A DNA stretch of 64,000 nt from Heligmosomoides polygyrus polygyrus (taxonomy: Eukaryota; Nematoda; Chromadorea; Rhabditida; Heligmosomidae): NCBI GenBank assembly GCA_947396885.1, contig OX377202.1:20832001-20896000 (forward strand). Reading direction: 5' to 3'. Each line of letters starts with the position of its first letter. The first letter of the stretch is position 1. The notes beneath the pieces are model-generated. The model searched no databases. It was not told the DNA's origin and saw only the letters and a list, made by a program, of their open reading frames with translations. The position numbers and the translations under genes are program-made. Of this stretch, positions 1 through 12,900 are shown in pieces.

Positions 1-483
1 CAGACTCACGGTGGTCTCCCTCCCTACCGAAAGGGCAAATAGCGCACGATGGTGTACTGTACAGTCAGTAGTATAGACGATTCCGAACCAGCTGACCTTT
101 TCGATTTGTTAGGTCGTACTGCTCAGGTTACAAACAGGTTACACAGGGGAAGGGAGCAGACCTCCAAGTCGACTCTTAAGTCGACTTGGAGGTCTGCTCC
201 GTTCCCCTGTGTAACCTGTTTACCTGCTCAAACTGTAAACGTTTACAGCAATGAGTTACCTGGATTTGATCCAACCTAGCGCCTGAAGACTTTCCCATAC
301 TTCTAGGCTGCTGCTGCTCACAAGTCACCATGCCTTCCTGATCACAGAACGTTAGTCACACACACACACGTATCAACTCTTCAACATATACCGTAATCAG
401 ATTATTGAAGAAGTCATTCAAGTACGTTTAGAGTGACTGGGGCACACAAACCATGCAATACATTCAACAGAGCACTTTATGTT
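1..483. other. Non-coding region beyond the TRIC-A 3' end
   Basis: I see no gene here. The stretch lies past the presumed poly(A) signal of TRIC-A. Its only clear structure is the long hairpin at 132-221 and a short CA-repeat near 357-368. Open frames in it are created by the hairpin arms. Confidence 0.5.
132..221. repeat. Long near-perfect hairpin (snap-back repeat)
   Basis: Bases 132-174 are followed by the 4-nt loop CTTA and then by their reverse complement at 179-221, with one mismatch in the arms. The inner stem contains GTCGACT/AGTCGAC. It resembles a small foldback element. I see no second copy in the window and no transposase. Confidence 0.8.
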
Positions 484-489
484 TTTATT
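484..489 (-). terminator. Candidate poly(A) signal of TRIC-A
   Basis: AATAAA on the minus strand, about 395 nt downstream of the TRIC-A stop codon (884-886). It is the first canonical hexamer I see in this 3' region. Cleavage would be expected near 460-475. Transcript data are needed to confirm it. Confidence 0.45.
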
Positions 490-883
490 ACGAAATCCTT
501 AAACGGCACCAAACAAGTTCAATATTTCATGAGAGAGCTCAAGCGGGAAGACAAACTGACGTCGTAGCAAACACAATGTACACCTAAACATTGGGGCAGA
601 ATCAATAGATACTCGTGAAGAGATTTGTCTGTGTCGCATAGCTAAAATTGAGCAATCAGCTGAACACCGTAGGCGGTACAGGAAATGGCAGTTCACCGGT
701 GGCCGACCGGAGCAGGAGACTCGGACAGTCCACGCACACTTGGTGCCAGATCATCGAAAACGAGCTCTCACCTTACGAAGCATTACGGTAATTCCAGTTC
801 GATCTGCGACTTATGTGCCTAACATCATCTGTCTAAACGGACGAGAAAATAACAACTGAGAGATGGACAATGGGTCTTCAGAG

Positions 884-971
884 TTATTGGTCCTTCTTCT
901 CGCCGCTCGAGATCGTCCCGTTCTCAGTCGCGTGTCCTGCAGCACGTCGTTCACGAGCCGCCGCCAACGCT
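884..971 (-). CDS. tric-1B: TRIC-A exon 7 (residues 264-292, stop)
   Basis: A strong acceptor (pyrimidine tract ending CGTTGCAG) at 972-980 opens a frame that joins exon 6 in the correct phase and reads 28 further residues to TAA at 884-886. The tail is Ala/Arg/Lys-rich and ends KKDQ. The phase match, the KKXX end and the equivalent tail exon in TRIC-B support the call, although the exon is 4.8 kb from exon 6. Confidence 0.82.
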
Positions 972-3900
972 CTGCAACGAAGAAAAAACGTTGCAGGCCG
1001 GCGGTGAGAATTACGGCCACGAGAGTTGTAAGAAGTTTTTGCTCACACTCGGCAGCTGTCAGACCATCACACCTACTCCAGTGCAAAGGAGAGACCTTGG
1101 GGTGTAAAATAAGCTCAAAGCGCTTTCGAACTTGTGAGGAATTTCTAACTTAAATGTTTACAAATGCTTATTACGTTTCTAGATAAGAGTTTAGTCTCAT
1201 GGTTAGTTTCAAATGAAGGAAAAGGCCATATCTGAGGGGACGGGATGTTAATCGCTGGGACCTCGCCATGGACTTGCCTGGGCCGGCGCAGCGATATGTT
1301 TATCCGACTGAAATCTCACAAGGAAAGGTTCCCAACTCATGGTGAGCTTTTGCGATGCTATCTTGACAGAATGTAAGGCCCTGTGAGCGGAGTCCAGAAC
1401 CACAGTCAGTTTTTTAAGCGTTTTTTTAAAGACCTGAAAACGAGGTCTGAAAGCGTACACGCAACAATCATCAACCCCTATGACGCCGCACGAGATGTGT
1501 CTCGGTGGAGCAGTCAGTAGCAGTGCTGCCTCACAGAAGCACCCGGAGCTTTTCAGTTCGAGTCCGAGTGCTGCCAATATTTTTGCACGTATTAATTTGT
1601 TGTTATTACGCTTTCTCATGATCACAGGAGTCAATTTTAGACCATCAACGCTTACAAATCAAGAAGGCTGTCTATTTGCGCCTTTATATGTGCTATTTTT
1701 CAACTATTCATGTCTGCACCATATCATTTCTCTGGGAATAAAAAGTCTTATATATTACTAAATTAGAAGTTTTATATTTATCATTTCCCCTTGATTCAAC
1801 AGCTGCGGTGCAAAACTATGAAACACAAGCGTGTGTCACACCAGCAGCATCTTAAAAAAGCAGCGAAGAACAATCTTCTCCCTGGCAAGGATTGACCACT
1901 TCTTCTTCGTTGAACGCGTAATCTGTGGGTGTAGATAAGGGCCCTGGGTGAACATCAATGTAACCAGCTGTCACCGACGCGTATGACAGACACGGCCGAA
2001 ACACCGGAGCGCAGAAATTTCGGTAGGTATGGCTTATAATCTGCAATCGGAAGAAAAGTTATTGGTGGTTCCCTTTTTGTATATTTTATCCCAGTTACCT
2101 ACTTTCAATATGAGTATACCTTCTGAATCCTTACGCAGGTTAGACGACTCATCAACACGTCTTTTGAATCCCTACGCAAGATGGACGACGTCTTCAGCAC
2201 GTCTTCTGAATCCAGACGCACCTGAACGACGTCTAGGGCCCGCCTCCTGAATCCCTACGCTCTGCACTCGATCCCCATTCATACCCTGACGCGTTGCCCC
2301 TTGAATATCTCGTAAACTTGGACGATCAGCCGAGGATATAGTTCGCCAGCTGGCAGACGCCGCACTGAAGTTGGCATCTTTTGGCCTCTGTCCCCCTCCT
2401 CGTGACGGACACGTGACATTAGCCGATTATACATAGTAGTACGATATATAAAAGTAGGTAACTGGTTATTTTATACCAGTTACCTACTTTCAATAAAAGC
2501 GTATTTGTGTGCAATTACGGTATCATTGGTGTTACGGTATGATATGGTGGTGGTACAGATATGGTTTATTGTAAGCATTGGAGACCAAGTCCTCACTGTT
2601 TCTTACATTATTATTAACAATATTATTATTTATTACATAGTATATCCCATGTGTTTTACAGGAGTACTAAGAAGCAACGAAAAAACGCAACAAAAAATTT
2701 GAATAATAAAGCAGAAACAATTCCGTACAAAGAGGTAAGGAACGCAAATAAACAAAACAACACTGTTGTAGAGAAGGGAAACATTCTGCAGTAGCACAAT
2801 TCGTAAACTGGTACGACATTCTGGCACGCAGACGTCAGCAGAACCTGGACTGTCAACGACGGAGAACTTCCGTAGCGGAAACTTTGAAGACAGACAGTTA
2901 TTTAAAATTTCGCTGAAAGTCTTTTGCACAACGTTATACACCGTTAGAAAGAGAATGATTTGCTCTATCAGAAATTATGCTTCACTTTGTTCCCATTCCG
3001 GTTTTTTTTTTAATTTTTAGGCCATTGAAGTGGAAAGTCAAAAAAAAAGACTTTTTCAGACTGCTCCTTCTTTTTGCTTGCGTATGAGATTTTTTGCACA
3101 GTGTTACCCTTCGAAAGAGAATGCTTTGCTCTACAAGAACATGTGTTGGTTATTTTCATTCATTTTCATTTTCGTTAATTTTCAGAACGTTAAAGTCCAG
3201 AAGACATACATTATTTTTACAGCAGCTCCTACTCTCTGGTTAATTTTTTAAACCCCATTCTGATGACCTGAAAATAAGCAATGTTCAGAGTGACCAAAGA
3301 ACAAAAAATATATTCTGATAGAGCGTTCAACATTCTCTTTCATACGAAATATGACACTGTGCGAAAAAAATTGTAAAGGTCATTTTTGTCTTTTTTACCA
3401 ATCCGCTAGAAATTGACAAAAACGAGCAAATAAACGTAACATTCAATTCTATAGAGCAAAGCATTCTCTTCGTAAGACACATAATGCTATCGAAAACGAA
3501 CCAAAGAGTAGGACCTGTTGGTAAAAATGATGTATGTCTTCTGGACACTCAACTTTATTTCCTTCAAAATTAACGAAAATCAAAACGAACTAAGAAACCT
3601 GAGGCATATTCTGTAGAACAGATCCTCGTTGTTCGAATGGTGTAGAACTTTACTCAAAAAACCTCAAACGTAAGCAGAAGGAGCTGCTGCCGGCAAAGGT
3701 CATTTTTCTTTTCTTTGACCTCCCACTTTGTTGACCTGAGAGGGAAAAAGAAAACATTTTCTGAAAGAGCAAATCTTTCTCTTTCGAATGGTATATAACG
3801 TTATGCAAAAGACCCTCAGCGAAAATCCTTACTTTGTTGATCCCAAGCGAACAAAATCCTTAAAAGACGACGGCATTTAGTTTCCAACCTTATACTTGAA

Positions 3901-6900
3901 GCTCTACAATGAAAGATTGCATAGATCTATGTTTGCTCTCATGAAGATTCATCTTCGTTTAATTTTAATAAATATTTTTTAGATGGATGTTTAGTTGCGT
4001 TCAAAACTCTTGCGCCAGGCGGGGCTCGAACACGCACCTTCTGCTTTCCGGGCAGCGATGCTACGCCTTACACCACCAGCGCTATTTTACCGAACAAAAC
4101 ATCAACGATATCTTCCTATTAGCAATTACCTATCAGCACTCACCCGTGATATCGGGATGAGCCGGCCGCTGATATCAGCATGAAACCGGTTAAGGTGAAT
4201 GTCTTCGTAGAAAAGATTTTTATGTTTTTGCTTAAATCATTATATTTTCATTTTTATACAAAGAACTTTTGATTTCTTAAAATTATTTTAAGGAATTATT
4301 TTGAACAAGTGCTTCGACACGCCTGTCGGCGTGTCTCGCACTTGCGCGCTTCGCGCGACCCTAGAGAGTCACTAAGCCAAGATCACTCACTTCAAGCAGC
4401 TGCTCTGCTTGTGCAGCCTTCTCGTCACCGTAGCAGTGAAAAGAGGTATTTGAAAACCTTAATAATTTTGAACCTTGGTTTACCTCTTTAAGATCAGGTG
4501 AGTAGTTCTTCGATATGAAGCCGTCCAGCTCTCCCTCCCTCCATCCTCAACATCTCTTCAACTATCTTCAGACAGTTCAGAAACATAATTTATCTGCGTT
4601 AATCAGTGCTTTCGTCCTCAGACTTGTGGAGCACTCCTTCGGCCATAGTACCCGCGTGTCTCCCATCCTCTCCCCACCCCCATCGGTTAAACCTGGAAGA
4701 AAACCACCGGCGTGTTCCAACCCCCTCCCCACCCCGATCAGTTAAAACTGGGAGAAAACCACCGGCGTGTCTCCCACCCCCTCCCCACCCCGATCAGTTA
4801 AAACTGGGAGAAAACCACCGGCGTGTCTCCTACCCCCCCCCCCTCTCCACCCTGATCGGTTAAATCTGGGAGAAAACCACCGGTCAGGACCACGATTAGC
4901 CCCAGGGCTGAAGTTCCGTGCCGCTTGAACGACACACACAGAAAACCGATAACGTTGATCGATATCGATTGGTCGACTTCCGATTCGTGTTCAGCGACCT
5001 CGATTAGCCCACCGCTGAAGTTTCGTGCCGCTTGAACGACATCCGCAAAAAATCAACGATATCGATCGATATCGATTGTCTCCCCTGCTGTGATGGTCTT
5101 CCGTCGATGATCATCTAAATGCCCAGGCACGGTTGCCGACGTCTTCGGCACGTCTACGGCTCACCATGCACGGTCGCCGACGTGTTCGGCACGTCTACCG
5201 AGTCGCCAGGCACGGTCGCCGACATGTTCTGCTCGTCTACTGAGTCGCCAGGCGCGTAGAAGCCGTCTGGGTATTTTCCGCGAATTTATTGCCTTAATCT
5301 GTGCCCCGTAATTCCCCTATTTTATGACTCATCGCCGATCGATAGTGTGACTCATCGCTTAGCGGATTATTATATAGTATGATTTTTTAGAAAAAATAAG
5401 AATTTGGAAATAAAAATGGAATTTTAATTAATATTTTTCTTGATTTAATTATTACATTTTCGTTTTTATACAAATAGCTTTTGACTACTTAAAATAGTGT
5501 TTTTGTTTTTACACAATGTCGAGCGAATAAAACTACTTGCAAAAGTTTCACCGAACAGTAGTGCGCCCTATGTAGTGATTTGTGGTGGTCACCCGATGGC
5601 CAGCACTTTGTTCTTCTCAGACAAGTCTGGGACCCATTCACTGCTCGCCGGAGCGACGGAAGAATTGGCTGGTCTGGGCAGAATCCGAACGAAGACCACA
5701 AATTCCGGTGCACACAACAACCGGCGCATATTCCGATAGCGCTACAATTCGCTCTCTAAAGCAATGAAAGAGGTAACAAAAGGGTGCTCACCTTGAAAGA
5801 GCATCCCAGATGCCACCCATGAAAACTGCGCAGAACAAGTTCTCGATGGGAGCGAAAGGATCTGTGACGTTGAGGAGGATAGCAGAGAGCTTGAAGTACA
5901 CCAAGAATCCAACAACGGCCTATAAAAAAAGCCATGAAAAGGAGAAAAATTGGACTCCACGGAAATTGCGCCATGCGCTCTACCTCAACTTGATATCGTG
6001 GATTTACTACTATAAAGTAGTTAATTGCAAGGCAGCTGATACAAAGGTCAACCAAAGTTTGCAGCAACGAACTACTCTTGTAAAACATTCACTTCAAATT
6101 AGACACTTTTCATATCAAAAAGCATACTTTTGACGTCAAACTGGGTTGGACACTCTTCTAAACAAGCCTAACGCCTTTGAAATCAAACTGAACATCTTTC
6201 AAATCAGAACGAGCTCCTTCCACATCAAAATGGATACTATCTAAAAAAAATAGATTTAGGTTGTCCGAAAATTAATGCAGGTTTTCCATCTCCAACTTTA
6301 GAGCGGGATTTTTTGGCAAAACTTTCCCTTGGAATAGTGCATAATTGCACACCGTTACAAAGCTGGTTTTGTGCGCTTTCTTGCAATGCTATTCGTTTTT
6401 AATATAGATTACTTCACAGCAGAATTTTATTTTTATTTTTTTATTGCAACTCTTTTATCGCAACGGCACAAACAAATATCTACGTGCATGTTTTGCGAAG
6501 AGTTCAACTTCTTGTTTAGATTCCCTTCAATCAGAGCGGTCCAATTTCTCATGACTTCTTTTGCTCTTGTCCCTCTCTATCTTGCGATGTAGTCCAGCCA
6601 TCTTGTTCTTGGTCTTCCTTTACTTCGTTTTTTTATCAGGGATCCAATCAGCTGCAGTGCGTGCCCATGAACGTTCATTCCTACAGAGCTAATTTGCGAA
6701 CAGCCCCTTCCTTTTGAAGGCATGGTGAATCCAATCCTTGAGTCCTCATCTGTGGCGAATAACTCTTGACCGTATTTTATCGCCCAAACGAACACCAAGA
6801 ATTGATCTTTAAAGTCTTCGTTGTGCGGATCGTAGTCTTGTAGCAGTTTCTTTTGACCATGACCACGTTTCGCAACCATATAGAACAGTAGGGAGCACGC

Positions 6901-9900
6901 AAGAATTAATGAGCTTCTTTTTCAGCTGGACTTCGACGGCCTTAGAGTGAAGAAACACTCGATATTTAAAGTAGACTTCTCTTCCTGCTTGAATCCTTTT
7001 CTGAATCTCTTTTAGTGGGTTGCGTGGGTTTGACAAGAGCTGTCCAAGGTAAATAAATTCGTTGACACCTTCTACACTTTCTCCGTTAATTTGTATTACA
7101 TCCCCTTCCGTGTCGGTTTCTGGTCTACCAAGTTTCATCCACTTGGTTTTTGAGTAATTCATTTCTAATCCGACTCGACCTTGTATCTCTGCAAGATCTT
7201 TTGCCATACTTTGTAGTTCGTCGCAGTTATGAGCAAGCAATACTATATCATCAGCATATGCAAGATGTGAAAGCTTCTTGCCGTTAATACCTCTATTTAG
7301 CCAGTCGACTGGATTCAGCACGTGTTGAAGTGTTAAAACGAAAAGTAGAGGTGAAAGAGAATCTCCTTGTCGAATGCCTGTTTGAATGTTCAGCTCAACA
7401 TAACTTGATTCCACCTTCACAACAGCACTTCCGTTTGCATAAAGCAGTTGAGTAGCTTTGATTAGGTTATCCTCGACTTTAAAGTGTTTCAAATCCTATC
7501 ATTTTTAAGTTTTAAAGTGATAGGATTCTTGCATGCAGCGAAGTCAATGAAGAGTATCGTAGACTAACCACCATAATTAACACCGCCACCAACAAATCCA
7601 CACGATGGTACCAGTCCTTGCCTCCTCGAATTTCGCAAAGTACTAGGCAATTATTGCAACATCGCAGAAAACTGCGTTACAGGCAAGATTCACCTTCTCA
7701 ATTGATAGAGTATGCTGAAGTGTGCAAACTCGTCAGGAAATCGCTCAATGATGACCTCCGAGAGCGTCACATTGCTATACAGCGAAAAGCTGTTAGAACT
7801 GTTCGGCTTCGTCCTGGGCAACGTGAAATAGCCTATATCCGACGCCCCTTGACCACTCTTTATCGAGACCCCAGAAATCCTCCCACTAGCTGCAGCGATC
7901 CACTTGCCGAAATTGTAGAAGCAATTCGATCATTTTACAACAGCCTATACCGATCACACCATGGCCCACGACCCCTTCCGCTGGCCCCATCGAGCTCCAC
8001 TTCCTTCCCATAGAAGTTGAGGATGCACTGAAAAGTAACAAGGCATGTTCCTCTCCCGGCTCTGATAAAGTACAGTCGACTGCACTAGGCCCTCTCTCCA
8101 GCATGCTCGCCAATCGTCTGTGCCACTTCAACACCATCCTCTCCACAAAAAACGTGCCAAGAGAATTAGCCTCCTCCGATAGCATCCTACTCTATAAAAA
8201 AGGAGACGCGTTAGATTTTGTGAAATACAGACCGATTTCACTACTACCAAAGATATACAAGGTTATGAAAAAATTCTCAATGAACAACTGAAAAAGATTG
8301 TCAATGACCGCAGCATTCTTCCCGAAGAGCAAACTGGATTTCGAAGAAATTTCTCCCCAGTTCACTACATCCACACTTTGTACATCCTGCAAGAAAAGGC
8401 TTGCGAGTTCGACATCAAATGTTATGCATTGTTCATAGATTTAAAAAACCTTCGATACTATCGAACTACCAGCAGTATGGGAGGCATTGAAGCAGCAGAA
8501 TTTGCAGGCTATAAATGGACGTGTCGAAGAAGCAATTTCGACAGATTTACTTCTATGAGTTCAAGCTCGGTCGTACTGCGGCGGAAGCATCTCGGTACAT
8601 CAACCAGGTATGGGGCCAGGGAAGTGTTAACGAATCCAAGGTGATGCGCTGGTTTTAAAAATTTCGTCGAGGTGAATTCGATCTTGGGGATCAGGCAGGT
8701 CGCGGACGTCGCTTTGGCATTGATGAGAACGAGTTGAAGACCTTGATGGAAGCAAATACCCGTTCGAGAACTTACGAAAGAACTCTGCGTAAGCAAATCA
8801 AGGGTTGGGAAACATCTGCAGAAAACTGAAAAGACGAAGAAGTTAGATAAATGGATATCACACAAATTGAACGACCATAAAAAAATCGTCGATTCGAAGT
8901 GTCGTCAGCGCTGCTTCTTCGCAACAGAAACCATTCGTTTCTTCACCGCATCGTAAATTGTGACGAGAAATGGATCTTCTACGATAAGCGGTGACGATCG
9001 GCTCAGTGGTTGGACCGCGATGAAGCTCCGCAGCATTCCCGGAACCATAACTGCACCAAAAGAAGATCATGATAACTGTTTGGTGGTCGGCTTCTGGATT
9101 ACTTCACCACGGCTTCTTGAAATCGGACGAAACAATGACGGGGAGAAGTACGTCCAACAGATCGACGAAATGCACGAAAAATTCCGACTTTTCCCCCGGC
9201 AGTGGTCAATAGAAAAGAAGCGGTCCTTCTCCACGACAACGGGCGACCACTTGTTGCGCATCCGACGCTGCGAAGTTGAACGAATTGGGCTACGAAACTC
9301 TACCACATCCACCATATTCACCGGACCTTTCGCCAACCGACCACGACTTCTTCAAGCACTGGATAAGTTCTTGAGCGAGAACTGCTTCAATAACCCAGCC
9401 CAAGTGGAAACTGCCTACGACGAACTCATCGTTCCAGAACTATGCGCTTCTAGGCAGCAGATATAAATAAGCAAGTATCTCGTTGGCAAAGATGTGTAGA
9501 CTCGAATGTTTCTTACTTCGATTAATAAAGTTGTGCTTGAGCTGAGATATGACATTTTAAAGTTTGAGGGCCCAAACTGCACTAATTTCCGGACAACCTA
9601 AGAAGTGTTTCCTGGGGAACGAACACATTGTTGGAAATTTTATAAATTCTCATTTTTTGAGGAAAAACAGTGATTCATGGCATTTTCTCTAAGCTTCAAC
9701 GGCTGGTATCGAGGAGTTGTTACAACTATTATTATTGCGATCAAAAATTTAGCGCCAGATGGGACTCGAACTCGCACCCCCTACAGAATGGAAGGGAATG
9801 GTTTATGCCACAACACCACCGGCGGACGTTGCGTTCGATCATGCGGCGCCGGTGGTGTAGTAGCGTAGAACAATTCTGCCTGGTCAGCAGGATATTGTTG

Positions 9901-12900
9901 TAACAGGAAAAATAAGGATTTAAAGCTTGTTTTAATGAGCAGGGAGGCGGCCTTTTTTTTAGTGCGAAAACAAAAGAATGCGCCATGCTCTCGTCCACCA
10001 CGTTGCGATCTTTATTCGATCGATAACAGAAGTTCTGTTTACATGAAGTTTCCCATTTACGATGCAACAAAAAGCACACACATCCTCACTTGGACGCTTC
10101 ATATAAGCAGTATTTACACTACCAATCAAGTGAAAATCGCGGTAATCTCTCTGAGTGCATGGCTCGATCTCGTCTTTTAATGTAGTAACCGCTTGTGCCT
10201 TTTTGCGCTTTAAGATAAAATTTTACTATTTTTCTCAAAAAATGAAATGAAAGTCTTATAAAACGGTTACACTCATTCGAGCAGCTGAACTAAAAAATTT
10301 CAAGAAAACATTCGTACAAGAATTCTCCTTGAAAAAATTATTCTTACCGTCTCGGAGAACCTGTAGTTTGATCTGTAGGATGCTCGTTTAGATTTGGAAA
10401 ATGTTCACTCTGATTTCAGAAACATGAATTTTGTTTAAAAGAGATTTCAATATGACGTGAGGATGTCCAATTTGAAGCATTCTCACTATCAATCAAATAA
10501 AAATCGTAATCAGCTTTCGACTGCATGGCGCGATTTCGTTTTTAATGCACTAAATGGCTGCTGCTTGTTGTGCCTTCAAACAAGTTTTAATTTATTTACT
10601 TCATTTGTGCTGTAGAATTTCGCATAAAGCTGTTTTAACTGATTACTGCATAGTTTATCTCAATTTTTTAATAATAAAATTACTACACTCAGCTGAATGG
10701 GGCTGCTGAACTAGAACATTTCAATAAATCCTTATATGGATGTTTATGCTTTGTGATGTAAAAGTCATTTCAAGGAACGCTATACCAAATTTCCTTTATA
10801 CAAAAAAAATTTCTAACCACCGCAGAGTCTATAGCTTTACCAACAAGAAGCTCGTTTCGATTTGGAAGACGCTTCACTTCACTTTTCGCTTCACAAGAGT
10901 TCGCTTTGATTTCAAAAGCATCAAAATTGTTTACAAAGATGTCTAGTTTGACGACAAAATGATTTATGTTGAGCGTAATCAGGTTAAGTAAAAACTGCCA
11001 ATCTAAAAGTTCCACCTACTTCTAAAAGTAACTTTAAGCATAAAACTATGAAACTCACCAAATAGACAAGATCGTGAGGCGCGCTAATGTAGACGCTGTT
11101 CTTCTCCAGGGCGAAGATGATCGACGCTAATAGGCAGGCCTTCGTCGCAAACGACGGACGAAGGGCTTCGTTATGGTTCGGCAACCAAACTCCACGCACT
11201 AGCTAAACATGAATACGTTAGGGATGTCTATATAGTCTCCGGAAAATCAACGAACCTGTTCGATCGTCTTTAGAATGCCCGATCCTGCACCCTTAGCCGT
11301 TCCAACCAGCACCTGCACTATGTAGGAGCTCGGATAGAGCTTTGCAGCATGCGACACTCCATGGGTGACCTAGAAGGCATTTAGCTGGAAAAGCCTATAT
11401 GACAAGCATTAAGGCAGGAGACGCATCATTCAGGTACAACAGGGTGCGCCACGCACATTATTTATACGTGGAATGGTGAAGGCACATTGAATGCGTACTA
11501 TGGAAATGAAAAGTCGGATCTGTCCTAGTTCGGGGGGGGGGGGGGAGGGCACATAACTAAAAAGTATGTAACAAATCGACTTGAGACTTACCGAGTGGCG
11601 CCTGCAAAACAAAAAAAGGACCTAAACTAGAAAAATTTACGAAATAACAAAAAATTTCATTCGTTTTCGCCGCGGTTGTAAGCAGGCAAAGTTGTGTGCC
11701 CTCCTCACCGTGATCCTGGTTATAACATGTCAGGCGGGGTCAGCACGCGGCATGCGTCGCTTTTTGCACGCCGAGACGGTTGTAAAACCGCGGCGACTTT
11801 ACTTTTTTGTTTGTCCGTTCGTTTTTAGTTTCTTTGAGGTCCTATCTTCTTCTCTAGGAGGTGCTCGGTAAGTCTGAATTCATTCTGATACATACTTTTT
11901 AGTTATGTGGGCCCCTCCCCGGACTAGGATAGATCCGAAACGTCTTATGCAAGCAGTCTTGAAAACACATACACCGCTACTAGTCAAAGAAACTTTTCTA
12001 AACACCATAAAGACTTTTCGATACTAGTCGACAATGTGGCCTACGTGGGGACAGGATGCGCACTAGGCAATCAAATCCAAGCACAGCACCGTCCAGACAC
12101 TCACCTTTGGTGATGTGCCCAACCAGAGTGGCCTGATTGGTCTAGTGCGTCTACCCACGCCTCGCCCCATGCAGGCCACATTAACGACTAGTACCAATAA
12201 ATACATTAGAGAAACCTTCACAAAAAACGAGTGGCTAGAGGCTACACCACCGACGCCATATACCACGGGAATAAATTAGACAATGATACGGGTAGCTCTC
12301 ATTCAGCGGCGACTGGAGTTTAAACTAAACCAGAAGATGCTCTGAGCATCAACTCACCTTGTACGCTCGCTTGACCTCCTTCATCACCGACAATACACAC
12401 TTGATAGGTAAGATCTTGGACAACTTATAGATGCCGTCGAACGGCGCATAGAACACCAGATACCATACGATTGTTGCCTGAACGAATTCATTTCATTCAC
12501 ACGGAATGTTGTTTCAGAAAGATCCTGAGCAGTTAACGTAAGACTTTCTGACACTTCGTCATTAAGCTCGTCGTTAGAATAAAGTTTCATAAAGCCATTT
12601 GTCGAGATTATTCTCCTTTTAAGGGCATGTTGAGATTGCGTTCGCTCACTGTTCATTCAAACCAAAAATCAAATCACATAAAGTGGTATAGATCTCAGAA
12701 CAATGTTTTGTTGCGGTCAAAACTCCAGCTCCAGGCGGGAGTCGAACCCGCACCTCCTGCTGATCGGACGGGAATGCTCTACGCCATTACACACCCGGCA
12801 CTGCCTGATCGAACGCAACATCCGCACCTAGTTGGTCCGATCATGTCGATATACGGGTGAGTTCTGTCCCACGAGGATGTTGCGTTCGATCAAACAGCGC

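Larger units (their letters stand above)
1316..2620. repeat. Foldback family 2, degenerate copy (in TRIC-A intron 6)
   Basis: The left end AAGGAAAGGTTCCCAACTCA and the following roughly 400 bp match the arms of the copies at 35189-36345 and 37584-38594. The segment near 1850-2040 and the part at 2490-2620 match their central and right-arm sequence. A tRNA-like block with a B-box (AGTTCGAGTCC) lies near 1555-1566. The centre is interrupted by a minisatellite. Confidence 0.65.
6428..8492 (-). mobile_element. RTE-type non-LTR retrotransposon with inverted 5' segment
   Basis: The 3' half lies on the minus strand (7497 down to 6428, ending in an A-rich tail AATAAAAAAATAAAAATAA next to the target duplication). 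The 5' half lies on the plus strand (7518-8492). The two halves meet near 7500 at an inverted TGATAGGATT pair. Reading order fits one reverse-transcriptase frame broken near ...EALKQQ / KVEDNLIKATQLLY. This is the arrangement left by twin priming. The endonuclease region is missing (5' truncation). Confidence 0.8.
6256..9601 (+). mobile_element. Mariner element interrupted by an RTE insertion
   Basis: The left terminus TTAGGTTGTCCGAAA at 6256 is matched by an inverted TTTCCGGACAACCTAA ending at 9601. Removing the RTE insert and one target duplication leaves about 1270 bp, close to the 1289 bp of the mariner at 26433-27721. The flanking TA duplication is not intact. It sits in a foldback within TRIC-A intron 5. 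Confidence 0.8.
6075..10510. repeat. Foldback family 1 copy, split by a mariner
   Basis: The left part (6075-6255) has the family blocks TTAGACACTTTTC, TTGGACACTCTTCTAA and CTTTGAAATCAAA. The sequence resumes after the mariner at 9602 with GAACACATTGTTGGAAATTTTATAAA and continues to about 10510. A T1 repeat is inserted at 9690-9905. The family is a self-complementary element of about 1 kb and is the most abundant repeat here. Confidence 0.7.

Noticed and set aside
3985..4100. Functional tRNA gene
   Set aside because: A-box, B-box and acceptor-like pairing exist, but the block recurs at six or more places with erosion and inside other repeats. It reads as a tRNA-derived SINE.
4640..5265. CRISPR-like regularly spaced repeats
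   Set aside because: The units are contiguous minisatellites without unique spacers, and the genome is eukaryotic.
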